From Aquabacterium sp. (GTDB lineage: Bacteria; Pseudomonadota; Gammaproteobacteria; Burkholderiales; Burkholderiaceae_C), in the NCBI RefSeq assembly GCF_030652515.1, contig NZ_JAUSAR010000047.1:1-54257 (forward strand): a DNA stretch of 54,257 nt, read 5' to 3'. A model generated the notes under the pieces. That model had not been told where the DNA came from. It was given only the letters and a program-made list of their open reading frames with translations, and did no database searches. The position numbers and the translations under genes are program-made. Numbering within the stretch: position 1 is the stretch's first letter; the number at the start of each line of letters is the position of its first letter. Positions 34,558 to 43,353 of this stretch are shown piece by piece.

Positions 34558-37461
34558 TTATTCACGCAGATTCAACACGCGGTCAATTTCAGAAAACAGC
34601 TGGACCACGTTCAGGGGTTTGGTGAGGTAAACGTCAAACCCGGCGCGCTGGGCCTTGGCCACATCACTGGGCATGGCGTTGGCACTCAGCGCGATGAGCG
34701 GGATGTGGCGCGTGGCAGGGTCGCCCTTCAAACGGCGGCACAACTCGATACCGTCAATGCCCGGCAAATTGATGTCGATCACCGCCAGATCAGGGGGGTT
34801 CGCCCGTGCCATCGCCAAGCCTTGCAACCCGTCGGTGGCCACCTCGACCCGGTAACCGGCTTGCAAGGCCATCACCCCGGTGAACAACTCCACGTTGGAC
34901 GGATTATCCTCGACATAGAGGATTCGGGTTTCAGCCATCACCCCTGGCAGGGCAAGGGAATTGCCATCGGCCAGGGCCAGCTTCTCGGCCACTCCACCCG
35001 GCGGTGTGGCCGCTTTCAGGTGAACGCGGAACATCGACCCCTGGCCCGGTGTCGACTCCACCGTCAATTGCCCACCCATCAGTTCGACCAACCGGCGCGT
35101 GATCACCAGACCAATGCCCGTGCCCTGGATGACCTCACCCTCTGTCTCAAACCGGGTGAAGGGCTGGAACAACCGCTCCAGTTGCTGCGGCGTCAGCCCA
35201 CGGCCCGTGTCGCTCACCACCAGCACCACCTGCCCCGGCTCGCCGGGCTCCACGGTCACCGTCACCGAGCCCTGGTAGCGGTTGTACTTGACGCCGTTGG
35301 ACAGCAGATTGCTCAGCACCTGCTTGAGCCGCTTGCGGTCGGCCAGCACCCAGTGGGTCTGGCCGGGCGTGCTTCGGTTGAACAGCACCACGTTACGCTC
35401 CACGGCCACCGGCCCCACCATCTCCAGCGTCTCTTCAATCACCAGGCCCAGGTCCAGGGCCTCCATGGAGGTACCCACCGCACCCGCCTCGATGCTGGCC
35501 AGGTCCAGCACCTCGTTGATCAGCTCCAGCAAGTGCCAACCAGCCGCTTCGATCTGGCGCACCTTGTGCAGATCGGCATCGCTCAGTGGGGGTCTGGCCA
35601 AGGTCAGCAATTGGGCAAAGCCCAGGATGGCGTTCAGGGGTGTGCGCAGCTCGTGGCTCATGCCCGAGAGGAACTCGGTCTTGGCGCGGCTGGCGTGCTC
35701 GGCTTCGTCCTTGGCATGCTGCAACTCGGTGGTGCGCAACTGCACGCGCCGCTCCAGCTCATCATTGGCGGCGCGCAGCTCCTGCTCGGCCATGATGTAA
35801 CGCGTGACGTCGTTGATGACCGTCATCCCCGCGTAAGGGGTGTCCTCGCCCTCGCGGTACAAGGGCGAAACGTTGATGGACCCCCAGATGCTGGTGCCAT
35901 CGCTGCGTAGGATCCGGATCAACTCGCCACGCACCGGCTGGCGGGTCTCCATCATTCGCTGGAAGGGCAACTCGTTGGGACCGTACTCGCTGCCATCGGG
36001 CCTGAACTGGCGGATGCCATAGCGGGCCGGGTCACCCGAGGCCGTCACCGCCGTGGCCTGCTCACGGGTCACGCCATACAGCGCCAAGGCCGAATCATTG
36101 AAGTCGAGCAGCTTGAGGTTGCGTTCGCGCACCACCATGCCTTCGGCCAGGGTGTCGATCAGCAAGCGCAGGTAAGACTCTTTCTCTTTCAGCGATTTGA
36201 CCTGGGCGCGCACGGCCAGCGCCATGCGGTTGAAGCTTTCCGAAAGTTGACCCAGTTCATCGTCGCGCCGTTTGGACAGCACGCGCGGGTCTTCACCCGC
36301 CTCAATGGCATCGGTGGCCATCTGAAGGTGCCGCAAGGGCCGGTTGATCTGGCGCTGCACGATCCACGCCAACAACAGCAACTCGGCCAGCAACGCCAAA
36401 ACGCCCAGCAACACCACATTGCGGGCCGCGTTGGTGGCCAACTGATCCACCACCTGGCGCGGGTACACGGTGACCGTGTACCAGTTGGGCCCGGCAATGC
36501 GGGCGATGCCCAGCACCAGGGTGTGGTCGCTGGTGTCCCTCACCACAGGCGCGTGCCCCGCCTGCTTCACCTGGCGGTAGATCTCGGTCAACACCGGGTC
36601 TTGCAGGGCACTGAGCTTGAGCTCGCCGTTCGACGCCTTGATCTTCTCCATCAAATGCGGGTGCGCGATGAGCTCGCCCTGGTCATTGAAGATCAGGCTG
36701 TAGACCCCTTCGGTGGTCTGCTGGACGGTGCGGGCAATCAGGGCATCAATCGAGACATCCTGGCTGGCCAGGCCAACCCACTGGCCGTCCACATCGATTG
36801 GCGCCACGGCCGACACCATCCAGGTGCGGGCCTTGTCGTCAAAGTACAGGTCTGTCCAGGTAGCGACGCGTTTCGGATTGCGGCTCGGCGCGGCATCACG
36901 CACAGGGGGGGAGTCGACATCGTTGGTGTCTTTGTCCACCAGCCGACCCCAGTTCACGCTGGGCGAATACATGATGATGCCCTTGCCCTGCAGCGCGATG
37001 TAGGCCGAGTAGTAGCGCTCCGTCATCAGCGGACCCCATTCGCGCAGCAGCTCGAAAGCGCTCATCACCTGACGGCGCAGCAGGGCATCGTGTTGGACCC
37101 CTGCCAACAAGCCCATGCTGGGCAATCGGCTGTGGTCATCGCGCTCAGGGCGGATGCGTGTCACGCCATCGGCATCCCTGGCGAACCAGGCGTTGAACTC
37201 GGCCTGCGGATCGGCCTCGCCCTTGGCGCGCAGGCGTTCCAGCCAGGCATCGCGTAAACGCAGCGTGTTGTCTTGTGCGAACTCGAAAGGGTGGGCATCC
37301 AACTCGGCGCGTGCGGCCAAAACCTCTTGAAGGTTCCTGGCCTTCAAGGCCCGCACATCTTGCACGGTGTCACGGTAGATGAGGGCGGTCATCAAGCCAG
37401 TTGCGGCCACCATCAGCAGCCCCACCTGCAACAACACCCGACTCGAAAGGCTCAAGCTCAT
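34558..37461 (-). CDS. Hybrid sensor histidine kinase with Cache, PAS and receiver domains
   Basis: Membrane sensor kinase of 967 residues. Order: first membrane helix (SRVLLQVGLLMVAATGLMTA), a large periplasmic double-Cache domain (about residues 30-345, with TDLYFDDKARTWMVSAVAPI), second helix (VVLLGVLALLAELLLLAWIV), HAMP, PAS (RLLIDTLAEGMVVRERNLKL), HisKA with FLSGMSHELRTPLNAILGFA, HATPase (NLLSNGVKYNRYQG, DTGRGLTPQQ, GTGIGLVITRRL) and a C-terminal receiver with phospho-acceptor Asp in AVIDINLPGIDG. The ATG at 37461 is chosen over 37521 because GGAGAG precedes it by 11 bases. Signal and output partner are unknown. Confidence 0.93.
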   Translation of the reverse strand: MSLSLSSRVLLQVGLLMVAATGLMTALIYRDTVQDVRALKARNLQEVLAARAELDAHPFEFAQDNTLRLRDAWLERLRAKGEADPQAEFNAWFARDADGVTRIRPERDDHSRLPSMGLLAGVQHDALLRRQVMSAFELLREWGPLMTERYYSAYIALQGKGIIMYSPSVNWGRLVDKDTNDVDSPPVRDAAPSRNPKRVATWTDLYFDDKARTWMVSAVAPIDVDGQWVGLASQDVSIDALIARTVQQTTEGVYSLIFNDQGELIAHPHLMEKIKASNGELKLSALQDPVLTEIYRQVKQAGHAPVVRDTSDHTLVLGIARIAGPNWYTVTVYPRQVVDQLATNAARNVVLLGVLALLAELLLLAWIVQRQINRPLRHLQMATDAIEAGEDPRVLSKRRDDELGQLSESFNRMALAVRAQVKSLKEKESYLRLLIDTLAEGMVVRERNLKLLDFNDSALALYGVTREQATAVTASGDPARYGIRQFRPDGSEYGPNELPFQRMMETRQPVRGELIRILRSDGTSIWGSINVSPLYREGEDTPYAGMTVINDVTRYIMAEQELRAANDELERRVQLRTTELQHAKDEAEHASRAKTEFLSGMSHELRTPLNAILGFAQLLTLARPPLSDADLHKVRQIEAAGWHLLELINEVLDLASIEAGAVGTSMEALDLGLVIEETLEMVGPVAVERNVVLFNRSTPGQTHWVLADRKRLKQVLSNLLSNGVKYNRYQGSVTVTVEPGEPGQVVLVVSDTGRGLTPQQLERLFQPFTRFETEGEVIQGTGIGLVITRRLVELMGGQLTVESTPGQGSMFRVHLKAATPPGGVAEKLALADGNSLALPGVMAETRILYVEDNPSNVELFTGVMALQAGYRVEVATDGLQGLAMARANPPDLAVIDINLPGIDGIELCRRLKGDPATRHIPLIALSANAMPSDVAKAQRAGFDVYLTKPLNVVQLFSEIDRVLNLRE

Positions 37462-37602
37462 CGCGATTTGGCTCTCCGGCTGAACGCCATCCCTTGCATG
37501 CCATTCTGGTGCATCACACACTTTAGCGGCCGAAAATGTGATTGGTGAAGACCCTTAAGCCGCATCCGGTCTAGACTCGTCGGCAGGAGACCACCCTTTG
37601 CC

Positions 37603-38346
37603 ATGAAGCTCGCGCTGCTGTCTGATTTACACGCCAATCGCCAGGCGACGGAAGCCGTTTGGGCGCACGCCCAAGCACACGGCATTGACCAATTGGTGTT
37701 GCTGGGCGACTACGTAGACTACGGCGCCGATCCGGTCTGGACGGTTGACTTTGTGCGCGACCAGGTCCGCCAAGGCGCCATCGCCGTGCGCGGCAACCAC
37801 GATGACGCCATCGATGGCCACGGCAGCGCCGACCTGGCAGGCCATGTCATGCCCTCGCTGGAGTGGACGCGCCAGCAATTGAGCCAGGATCAGCATGTTT
37901 TTCTGAGCTGCCTGCCCCTGACGGCGACGGTGGGCCCTTGCCTCATGACGCACGCCAATGCGCACGATCCCGTCAACTGGGGCTACATCCACAGCCGCGT
38001 GGAGGCCACGCGCAGTTTGTTCTCCACCGACCAGCGTTTCGTGTTCTGCGGGCACATGCACCAGCCCTGCCTGTACCACCTCACCAGCACCGGCAAATCG
38101 GGCGAGTTCAACCCCGTGGCGGGCGTGCCCATCGAGTTGTCGCCAGCGCGCCGTTGGCTGGCGATACCGGGCTCGGTGGGGCAGCCGCGCGATGGCAACC
38201 CCGCCGCCTGCTATGCCTTGTTTGACACCGACAGCGAGACCTTGACCTTTCACCGCGTGCCCTATGACCACGAAGAAGCGGCCCGGCGCATCATCGCGGC
38301 AGGCTTGCCCGCGCACCACGCCGAAAGGCTGAAGCATGGCCACTGA
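37603..38346 (+). CDS. Metallophosphoesterase, calcineurin-like
   Basis: 247-residue phosphatase with the five metal-binding blocks: SDLHAN, LLGDYVDYGADP, VRGNHDDAID, THANAHDP and CGHMHQPC. It resembles small protein or nucleotide phosphatases of the YfcE/PrpA-like group. Its last 11 bases overlap the start of the Ser/Thr kinase gene in another frame, so kinase and phosphatase are probably made together and may act on the same targets. The substrate is not known. Confidence 0.9.
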   Translation: MKLALLSDLHANRQATEAVWAHAQAHGIDQLVLLGDYVDYGADPVWTVDFVRDQVRQGAIAVRGNHDDAIDGHGSADLAGHVMPSLEWTRQQLSQDQHVFLSCLPLTATVGPCLMTHANAHDPVNWGYIHSRVEATRSLFSTDQRFVFCGHMHQPCLYHLTSTGKSGEFNPVAGVPIELSPARRWLAIPGSVGQPRDGNPAACYALFDTDSETLTFHRVPYDHEEAARRIIAAGLPAHHAERLKHGH

Positions 38347-39757
38347 GCCGACGCGGCTGGAAGCCGGCCAGGTCATCGATGGCTTCCGGCTGGACGAGCG
38401 ACTGCACCAGGGTGGCATGGCGCATCTGTGGTCGGTGACGGCACTGAACGAGCCCACCGACGTGCCGCTGATCATGAAGGTGCCGCGCATCAAGGGCGGA
38501 GAAGATCCGGCCACCATCGTGGGCTTCGAGGTGGAGCGGATGATCATGCCGCGCTTGAGCGGCCCGCACGTGCCCCGCTTCGTGGCGCGTGGTGATTTCA
38601 CCCGCCAGCCCTACATCGTCATGGAGCGCATTGGCGGCGACACCTTGCGGCCCCGGTTGCTGCAAGCACCCCTGCCGGTGGACGAGATCGCCCGCCTAGG
38701 CGCCAGCGTGGCGCAAGCACTGCACGCCCTGCACTCCCAGCACGTGGTGCACCTGGACGTCAAACCCAGCAACATCATGTTCCGCGCATCGGGCGAAGCG
38801 GTGCTGGTGGACTTCGGCCTGTCGCGCCACGACCAGTTGCCCGACCTGCTGGAAGAAGAGTTCACCTTGCCCATGGGCACCGCGCCCTACATGTCGCCCG
38901 AGCAAGTGCAGTTCGTGCGCACCGATCCGCGCAGTGATCTGTTCGCGCTGGGCGTGATGATGTACCACCTGGCCACGGGCGAGCGGCCCTTCGGCCAGCC
39001 CACCACGGTGGTGGGCTTGCGCAAGCGCCTGTACACCGAACCCATGCCGCCACGTGCCTCGCGCCCTGACCTGCCAGCCTGGTTTCAGGAGATCGTGCTG
39101 CACTGCCTGGAAGTCGATCCGGACAACCGCTATCAGACCGCCGCGCAACTGGCCTTTGACCTGCAAAACCCCGACCAGGTGGCCTTGACAGGCCGGGCCG
39201 CCAAACTGATCAAGGCCGGGCCCATCACCACCTTTGGCCGTTGGTTCAAGGCCATCGGTGCCGAGCCCAAAGGCGACGTCACGGCCACCTCACAGATCGA
39301 CCGCAGCCCCATCATCATGGTGGCCATTGGCTTGAAATCCAGCCCGATTGAGCTGCAGCAAAAATTGCTGACCACCGTGGGCCGCATCCTGCAGATCGAG
39401 CCCAAGGCAAGGCTGGCCTGCGTCAGCATCATGAAGACCAACCGGGTCGGCATGGACAAGCTGACGGACGAGGCCGGCAACAGCCTGCACGTGCAGCAAC
39501 TGGTGGCCATCAAGCACTGGGCCAGGCCACTGCAGCAATCGCTGAAGATGGAAGACCAGCGCCTGACCTTCCATGTGCTGGAGGCGCCGGACACCGCGGC
39601 GGCCATCGTCGAATTTGCGACGCGCAACCAGGTCGATCACATCGTGATGGGTGCGCGCGGCAACTCGGCCTTGCGGCGTTACCTGGGCAGTGTGTCGGCC
39701 CAGGTGGTGGCCGAGGCGGAATGCTCGGTCACCGTGGTGCGGGTTTTGCCGTTTTAA
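38336..39757 (+). CDS. Ser/Thr protein kinase fused to a universal stress protein domain
   Basis: 473-residue fusion. Residues 1-280 are a eukaryotic-type kinase: glycine loop LHQGGMAHLW, Lys48 in IMKVPR, catalytic Asp141 in HLDVKPSN (HLD instead of HRD), DFG at 159-161, APYMSPEQ for the activation segment. Residues about 310-473 form a UspA-type domain (SPIIMVAIGLKSSPIELQQK) ending with the ATP-binding GARGNSALRRYLGS and VTVVRVLPF. No transmembrane or PASTA segment, so it is cytoplasmic. It overlaps the phosphatase gene. The fusion suggests that kinase activity is controlled by ATP or stress sensing in the Usp part (inference). Confidence 0.92.
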   Translation: MATEPTRLEAGQVIDGFRLDERLHQGGMAHLWSVTALNEPTDVPLIMKVPRIKGGEDPATIVGFEVERMIMPRLSGPHVPRFVARGDFTRQPYIVMERIGGDTLRPRLLQAPLPVDEIARLGASVAQALHALHSQHVVHLDVKPSNIMFRASGEAVLVDFGLSRHDQLPDLLEEEFTLPMGTAPYMSPEQVQFVRTDPRSDLFALGVMMYHLATGERPFGQPTTVVGLRKRLYTEPMPPRASRPDLPAWFQEIVLHCLEVDPDNRYQTAAQLAFDLQNPDQVALTGRAAKLIKAGPITTFGRWFKAIGAEPKGDVTATSQIDRSPIIMVAIGLKSSPIELQQKLLTTVGRILQIEPKARLACVSIMKTNRVGMDKLTDEAGNSLHVQQLVAIKHWARPLQQSLKMEDQRLTFHVLEAPDTAAAIVEFATRNQVDHIVMGARGNSALRRYLGSVSAQVVAEAECSVTVVRVLPF

Positions 39758-39766
39758 GTTTCCACC

Positions 39767-42091
39767 TCAAATCGGCAGCACCCTCATCACTTTCTGGAAA
39801 GCATCAACGGCCTTGCCCTTGCGGGCGCGCTTGCCAATGTGGGCCGTGTAAGCCGAGTTGCGCACATCCTCTTCCTTGTCCTTGCCACCACGGCCCGAAC
39901 CGACCACCTTGACGCCGTTGTGCGCCGTGGTCACCGAGACCAGGGGATCCTTCTTGGCATCGACTTCCATCAAGGTCAGCCCACGGCCGCCGTTGGACTG
40001 CAGCTTGAGCTCGTCCAGCGCGAACACCAGCATCCGGCCACCTTGCGCCAGGCAGGCCACCTGTGTGTGCGCGGGCTGCACCAGCACGGGTGGCAGCACG
40101 AAGTCGCCTTCGTCCAGCGTCAGGAAGCCCTTGCCGCCCTTCTGGCGCGTGATGAGGTCGCCCATCTTGGCCAGCAGGCCGAAGCCGCCGGTGTTGGCCA
40201 GCAGCAGGGTTTGGTCCACGGCACCGGCCAGGTAGTGCACCGGCTGCGAGCCCGATTCCAGCTCGATCATGCTGGTGATGGGCGAACCATCACCACGCGC
40301 GCCGGGCAGGCTGCTCACCTGCAGGCTGTAGACGCGGCCATTGCTGCCGATCACGATCATCGGATCGACGGTGCGGCACTCCATCGTGCCGTACAGGCCA
40401 TCGCCCGCCTTGAAGGCGAAGCTGGCGGGGTCATGGCCATGGCCGGTGCGCGCACGCACCCAGCCCTTCTGGCTGACCACCACGGTCACGGGTTCGTCAA
40501 TGACCTTGACCTCAGCCACGGCGCGCTTCTCGGCCTGGATCAGGGTGCGGCGCTCGTCACCAAACTGTTTGGTGTCGGCCTCGATTTCCTTGATCACCGT
40601 GCGCTTGAGCACGCTGGGGTTGTCGAGGATGTCGCGCAACTTGGATTCTTCGGTGCGCAGCTCGGCCAGCTCTTGCTCGATCTTGATGGCTTCCAACCTG
40701 GCCAGTTGGCGCAGGCGGATGTCGAGGATGTCGTCGGCCTGGCGATCGCTTAAGCGGAAGCGCTCGATCAGCGCGGCCTTGGGCTCGTCGCTCTCGCGGA
40801 TGATGCGGATCACCTCGTCAATGTTGAGCAAGACGAGTTGACGGCCTTCGAGGATGTGGATGCGGTCGAGCACCTTGCCCAGGCGGTGCTTGGTGCGGCG
40901 GGTGACAGTCTCCATGCGGAAACCGATCCACTCCAGCAGCACCTGGCGCAGGCTCTTTTGCGTAGGCCGGCCATCGGCGCCCACCATCGTCATGTTGATC
41001 GAGGAGGATGTTTCCAGGCTGGTGTGCGCCAGCAAGGTGGTGATCAGCTCCTGCTGCTCCACCGTGCGGGTCTTGGGCTCAAACACCAGGCGCACGGCCG
41101 CGTCCTTGCTGGACTCGTCGCGCACGGCGTCGAGCACCGACAGCACCGTGGTCTTCAGTTGGGTCTGCTCGGCCGTCAGGGCCTTCTTACCCGTCTTGAC
41201 CTTGGGGTTGGTCAGCTCTTCAATCTCTTCCAGCACCTTTTGCGAGCTGGTGCCGTGCGGCAACTCGGTGACCACCAATTGCCACTGCCCACGCGCCAGG
41301 TCCTCGATCTTCCAGCGGGCGCGCACCTTCAGGCTGCCACGGCCGGTGCGGTAGGCGTCCTGGATGTCTTGCGGGCTGGAGATGATCTGGCCACCGCCCG
41401 GGAAGTCAGGGCCCTGGATGTGGCCGAACAGCTCTTCATCGGACAGCTTGTCGTTGCGGATCAGCGCCACGACCGCATTAGAGACCTCGCGCAGGTTGTG
41501 GCTGGGGATCTCGGTGGCCAGGCCCACGGCAATGCCGCTGGCACCGTTGAGCAGCACAAAAGGCAGGCGCGCGGGCAACTGCTTAGGCTCTTCGAACGAG
41601 CCGTCGTAGGTGGGAATGAAATCCACCGTGCCCATGTCGATTTCGTCGAGCAGCAGGCGGGTGATGGGCGCCAGGCGTGCCTCGGTGTAGCGCATGGCCG
41701 CGGCGCCATCGCCATCGCGGCTGCCGAAATTGCCCTGGCCGTCGATCAAGGGGTAGCGCAACGCGAAGTCTTGCGCCATGCGCACCATGGCGTCGTAGGC
41801 GGCGGTGTCGCCATGCGGGTGGTACTTGCCCAGCACATCGCCCACCACGCGGGCGCTCTTGACCGGCTTGGGGCCGGTGTTGCCCGCAAAGCTAAGGCCC
41901 ATCCGGTCCATCGAGTACAGGATGCGGCGCTGGACGGGCTTCTGGCCATCGCACACATCGGGCAAGGCGCGGCCCTTGACCACGCTCAAGGCGTATTCCA
42001 GGTAGGCGCGCTCGGCGTAATGGGATAGGGTCAGGGATTCGCTGTCGTCAGAGGGCGGCGGCGGCGAGAAATCGATAGGCTGTTGGGACAT
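39767..42091 (-). CDS. parC: DNA topoisomerase IV subunit A
   Basis: Decatenates daughter chromosomes together with ParE. The 774-residue protein has the conserved N-terminal part ([34 protein letters not shown]), the catalytic tyrosine in [13 protein letters not shown], the [13 protein letters not shown] region where quinolone resistance changes arise, and a C-terminal beta-propeller part. It lacks the GyrA box. Start at 42091 ([14 protein letters not shown]). parE lies about 1.26 kb upstream on the same strand, with two unrelated genes between. Confidence 0.96.
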   Translation of the reverse strand: MSQQPIDFSPPPPSDDSESLTLSHYAERAYLEYALSVVKGRALPDVCDGQKPVQRRILYSMDRMGLSFAGNTGPKPVKSARVVGDVLGKYHPHGDTAAYDAMVRMAQDFALRYPLIDGQGNFGSRDGDGAAAMRYTEARLAPITRLLLDEIDMGTVDFIPTYDGSFEEPKQLPARLPFVLLNGASGIAVGLATEIPSHNLREVSNAVVALIRNDKLSDEELFGHIQGPDFPGGGQIISSPQDIQDAYRTGRGSLKVRARWKIEDLARGQWQLVVTELPHGTSSQKVLEEIEELTNPKVKTGKKALTAEQTQLKTTVLSVLDAVRDESSKDAAVRLVFEPKTRTVEQQELITTLLAHTSLETSSSINMTMVGADGRPTQKSLRQVLLEWIGFRMETVTRRTKHRLGKVLDRIHILEGRQLVLLNIDEVIRIIRESDEPKAALIERFRLSDRQADDILDIRLRQLARLEAIKIEQELAELRTEESKLRDILDNPSVLKRTVIKEIEADTKQFGDERRTLIQAEKRAVAEVKVIDEPVTVVVSQKGWVRARTGHGHDPASFAFKAGDGLYGTMECRTVDPMIVIGSNGRVYSLQVSSLPGARGDGSPITSMIELESGSQPVHYLAGAVDQTLLLANTGGFGLLAKMGDLITRQKGGKGFLTLDEGDFVLPPVLVQPAHTQVACLAQGGRMLVFALDELKLQSNGGRGLTLMEVDAKKDPLVSVTTAHNGVKVVGSGRGGKDKEEDVRNSAYTAHIGKRARKGKAVDAFQKVMRVLPI

Positions 42092-42239
42092 CGGCAGGAG
42101 AAATGCAAGGCAAATGTTGGCGGACGGAGTTTAGACGCTCCGTGCGCTTGCGCCATTCATGCGCCTTCCCCCCTCCTGCCCGTACCAGGAATTTTCCGTG
42201 TTGTTTTCCGGGGATAGCCCGGCGAGCTTCGCGCCTTGC

Positions 42240-42929
42240 TCAGTGTTTGGCGCGGTCGCGCCTGCGCCGCCGCACCAGCAGAACCAAGCCACCCGCCAGA
42301 GTCAATGCCACCGACGCGGGCTCGGGAACGGCAGCCGCCGAAAACTTCACCGACTGGGTCCGCACTTCCACGGAGCCGACGGGATACAGCCAATCGTTGT
42401 CGGGGTCGTTGTGGTAGAGGGTGTCGACGACCTTGGCCTCGCCATCTCTGATCTCGTCATAGTGGGCGAAGGTGCTCGCCGTGATGGCTGCTGAATACAG
42501 TGAGCTGCAATCGCAGACGAGCGTGAAACTCAAGCTCGTGTCCTCCTTGAACGTGTGGGAATAAGTGAACTCCCTGGTCATCAGCTTGAGTTCGCTGCTG
42601 CCATCGGTGTGCAAATAGGCATCCACTTGAAAAAAGCTGTCCATCGAGAAGGACGCGGACAAGGACTGGCCCCCCACCTCTTTCAAAGACCAGGCGGTAA
42701 CCCTGCTGACTTCATTAACACCGTTGGTGCGCTGGTGTAGCGTGCCATCGGGTCCGATGTCATTGGTGATGGTGAGGTTCGCTGGCTGGAGGAACAGCGA
42801 GCCCAGCACCGGCAGCCCTGCGTCGCTCGTCGCGTTGAAATCGACGATGAAACTGTTGTCCGCCATGGCAGGTGCCATGCTGCAGCCTATCACGGCTGCC
42901 AGCAACCATGATTTTTTGATCTTGAACAT
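42240..42929 (-). CDS. PEP-CTERM sorted surface protein
   Basis: Exported protein of 229 residues. The ATG at 42929 has GGGGAG 8 bases upstream and gives a signal peptide MFKIKKSWLLAAVIGCSMAP ending in AMADN. The mature part is a beta-rich extracellular domain with two close cysteines (LVCDCSSLY). The end carries AAAVPEPASVALTLAGGLVL followed by VRRRRRDRAKH, the PEP motif, helix and basic tail recognised by exosortase. A candidate sigma-54 site is at 42960-42974. It is inserted between parC and parE. Confidence 0.92.
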   Translation of the reverse strand: MFKIKKSWLLAAVIGCSMAPAMADNSFIVDFNATSDAGLPVLGSLFLQPANLTITNDIGPDGTLHQRTNGVNEVSRVTAWSLKEVGGQSLSASFSMDSFFQVDAYLHTDGSSELKLMTREFTYSHTFKEDTSLSFTLVCDCSSLYSAAITASTFAHYDEIRDGEAKVVDTLYHNDPDNDWLYPVGSVEVRTQSVKFSAAAVPEPASVALTLAGGLVLLVRRRRRDRAKH

Positions 42930-42959
42930 GCGACTCCCCTGTTGATTTGGATGGAAAAG

Positions 42960-42974
42960 GCAGCTTAGAGGCCA
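42960..42974 (-). promoter_or_regulatory. Candidate sigma-54 (-24/-12) promoter of PEP-CTERM gene
   Basis: On the minus strand TGGCCTCTAAGCTGC has the 15-base layout of the sigma-54 consensus TGGCACG-N4-TTGC, with GG and GC 10 bases apart; one T of TTGC is C. Transcription would start near 42948, leaving a leader of about 19 bases with the ribosome site. PEP-CTERM genes are known to be under RpoN/PrsR control in some species. Confidence 0.4.
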
Positions 42975-43129
42975 AACCAGCCTTCGCGGTGACGCGTTGT
43001 TAACGGCACCGCGACGCAGAGGGCCATCGCTGTCAGACAACGCTGACAGGCAAAGCAGACAAGGCCGATGGTTTGGCATCAGATTTTGGGTCACATTGAA
43101 CCCATCACAATATTCACTGCGGTACAGAC

Positions 43130-43351
43130 ATGAACAGCATCAAAATTTTGGCCATTGCCATCATCGTCGCGGGCATCCTGGGTCTCACCTATGGCGGCTT
43201 CAGCTACACCAAGAACACATCGGCTGTGAAGCTCGGTCCGCTGGAGCTGAACGTCAAGGAGAAGGAAACCGTCAACGTTCCTCTTTGGGCGGGTGTCGGC
43301 GCCATCGTGGTGGGTGGGTTGATGCTGGCGGGCGCGGGCCGCAAGGTCTGA
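43130..43351 (+). CDS. Small two-helix membrane protein (DUF3185-like)
   Basis: 73-residue membrane protein with helices KILAIAIIVAGILGLTYGGF and VPLWAGVGAIVVGGLMLAGA separated by a conserved loop VKLGPLELNVKEKETVNVP. The family is widespread in proteobacteria and often labelled hypothetical or DUF3185; the exact family name is not certain to me. It ends two bases before the end of parE, which is convergent. Function unknown. Confidence 0.85.
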   Translation: MNSIKILAIAIIVAGILGLTYGGFSYTKNTSAVKLGPLELNVKEKETVNVPLWAGVGAIVVGGLMLAGAGRKV

Positions 43352-43353
43352 TT

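Noticed and set aside
34705..37257. Long plus-strand frames opposite the hybrid histidine kinase
   Set aside because: Their translations are rich in His, Gln, Arg and Gly with no motif, while the minus strand encodes all expected kinase domains.
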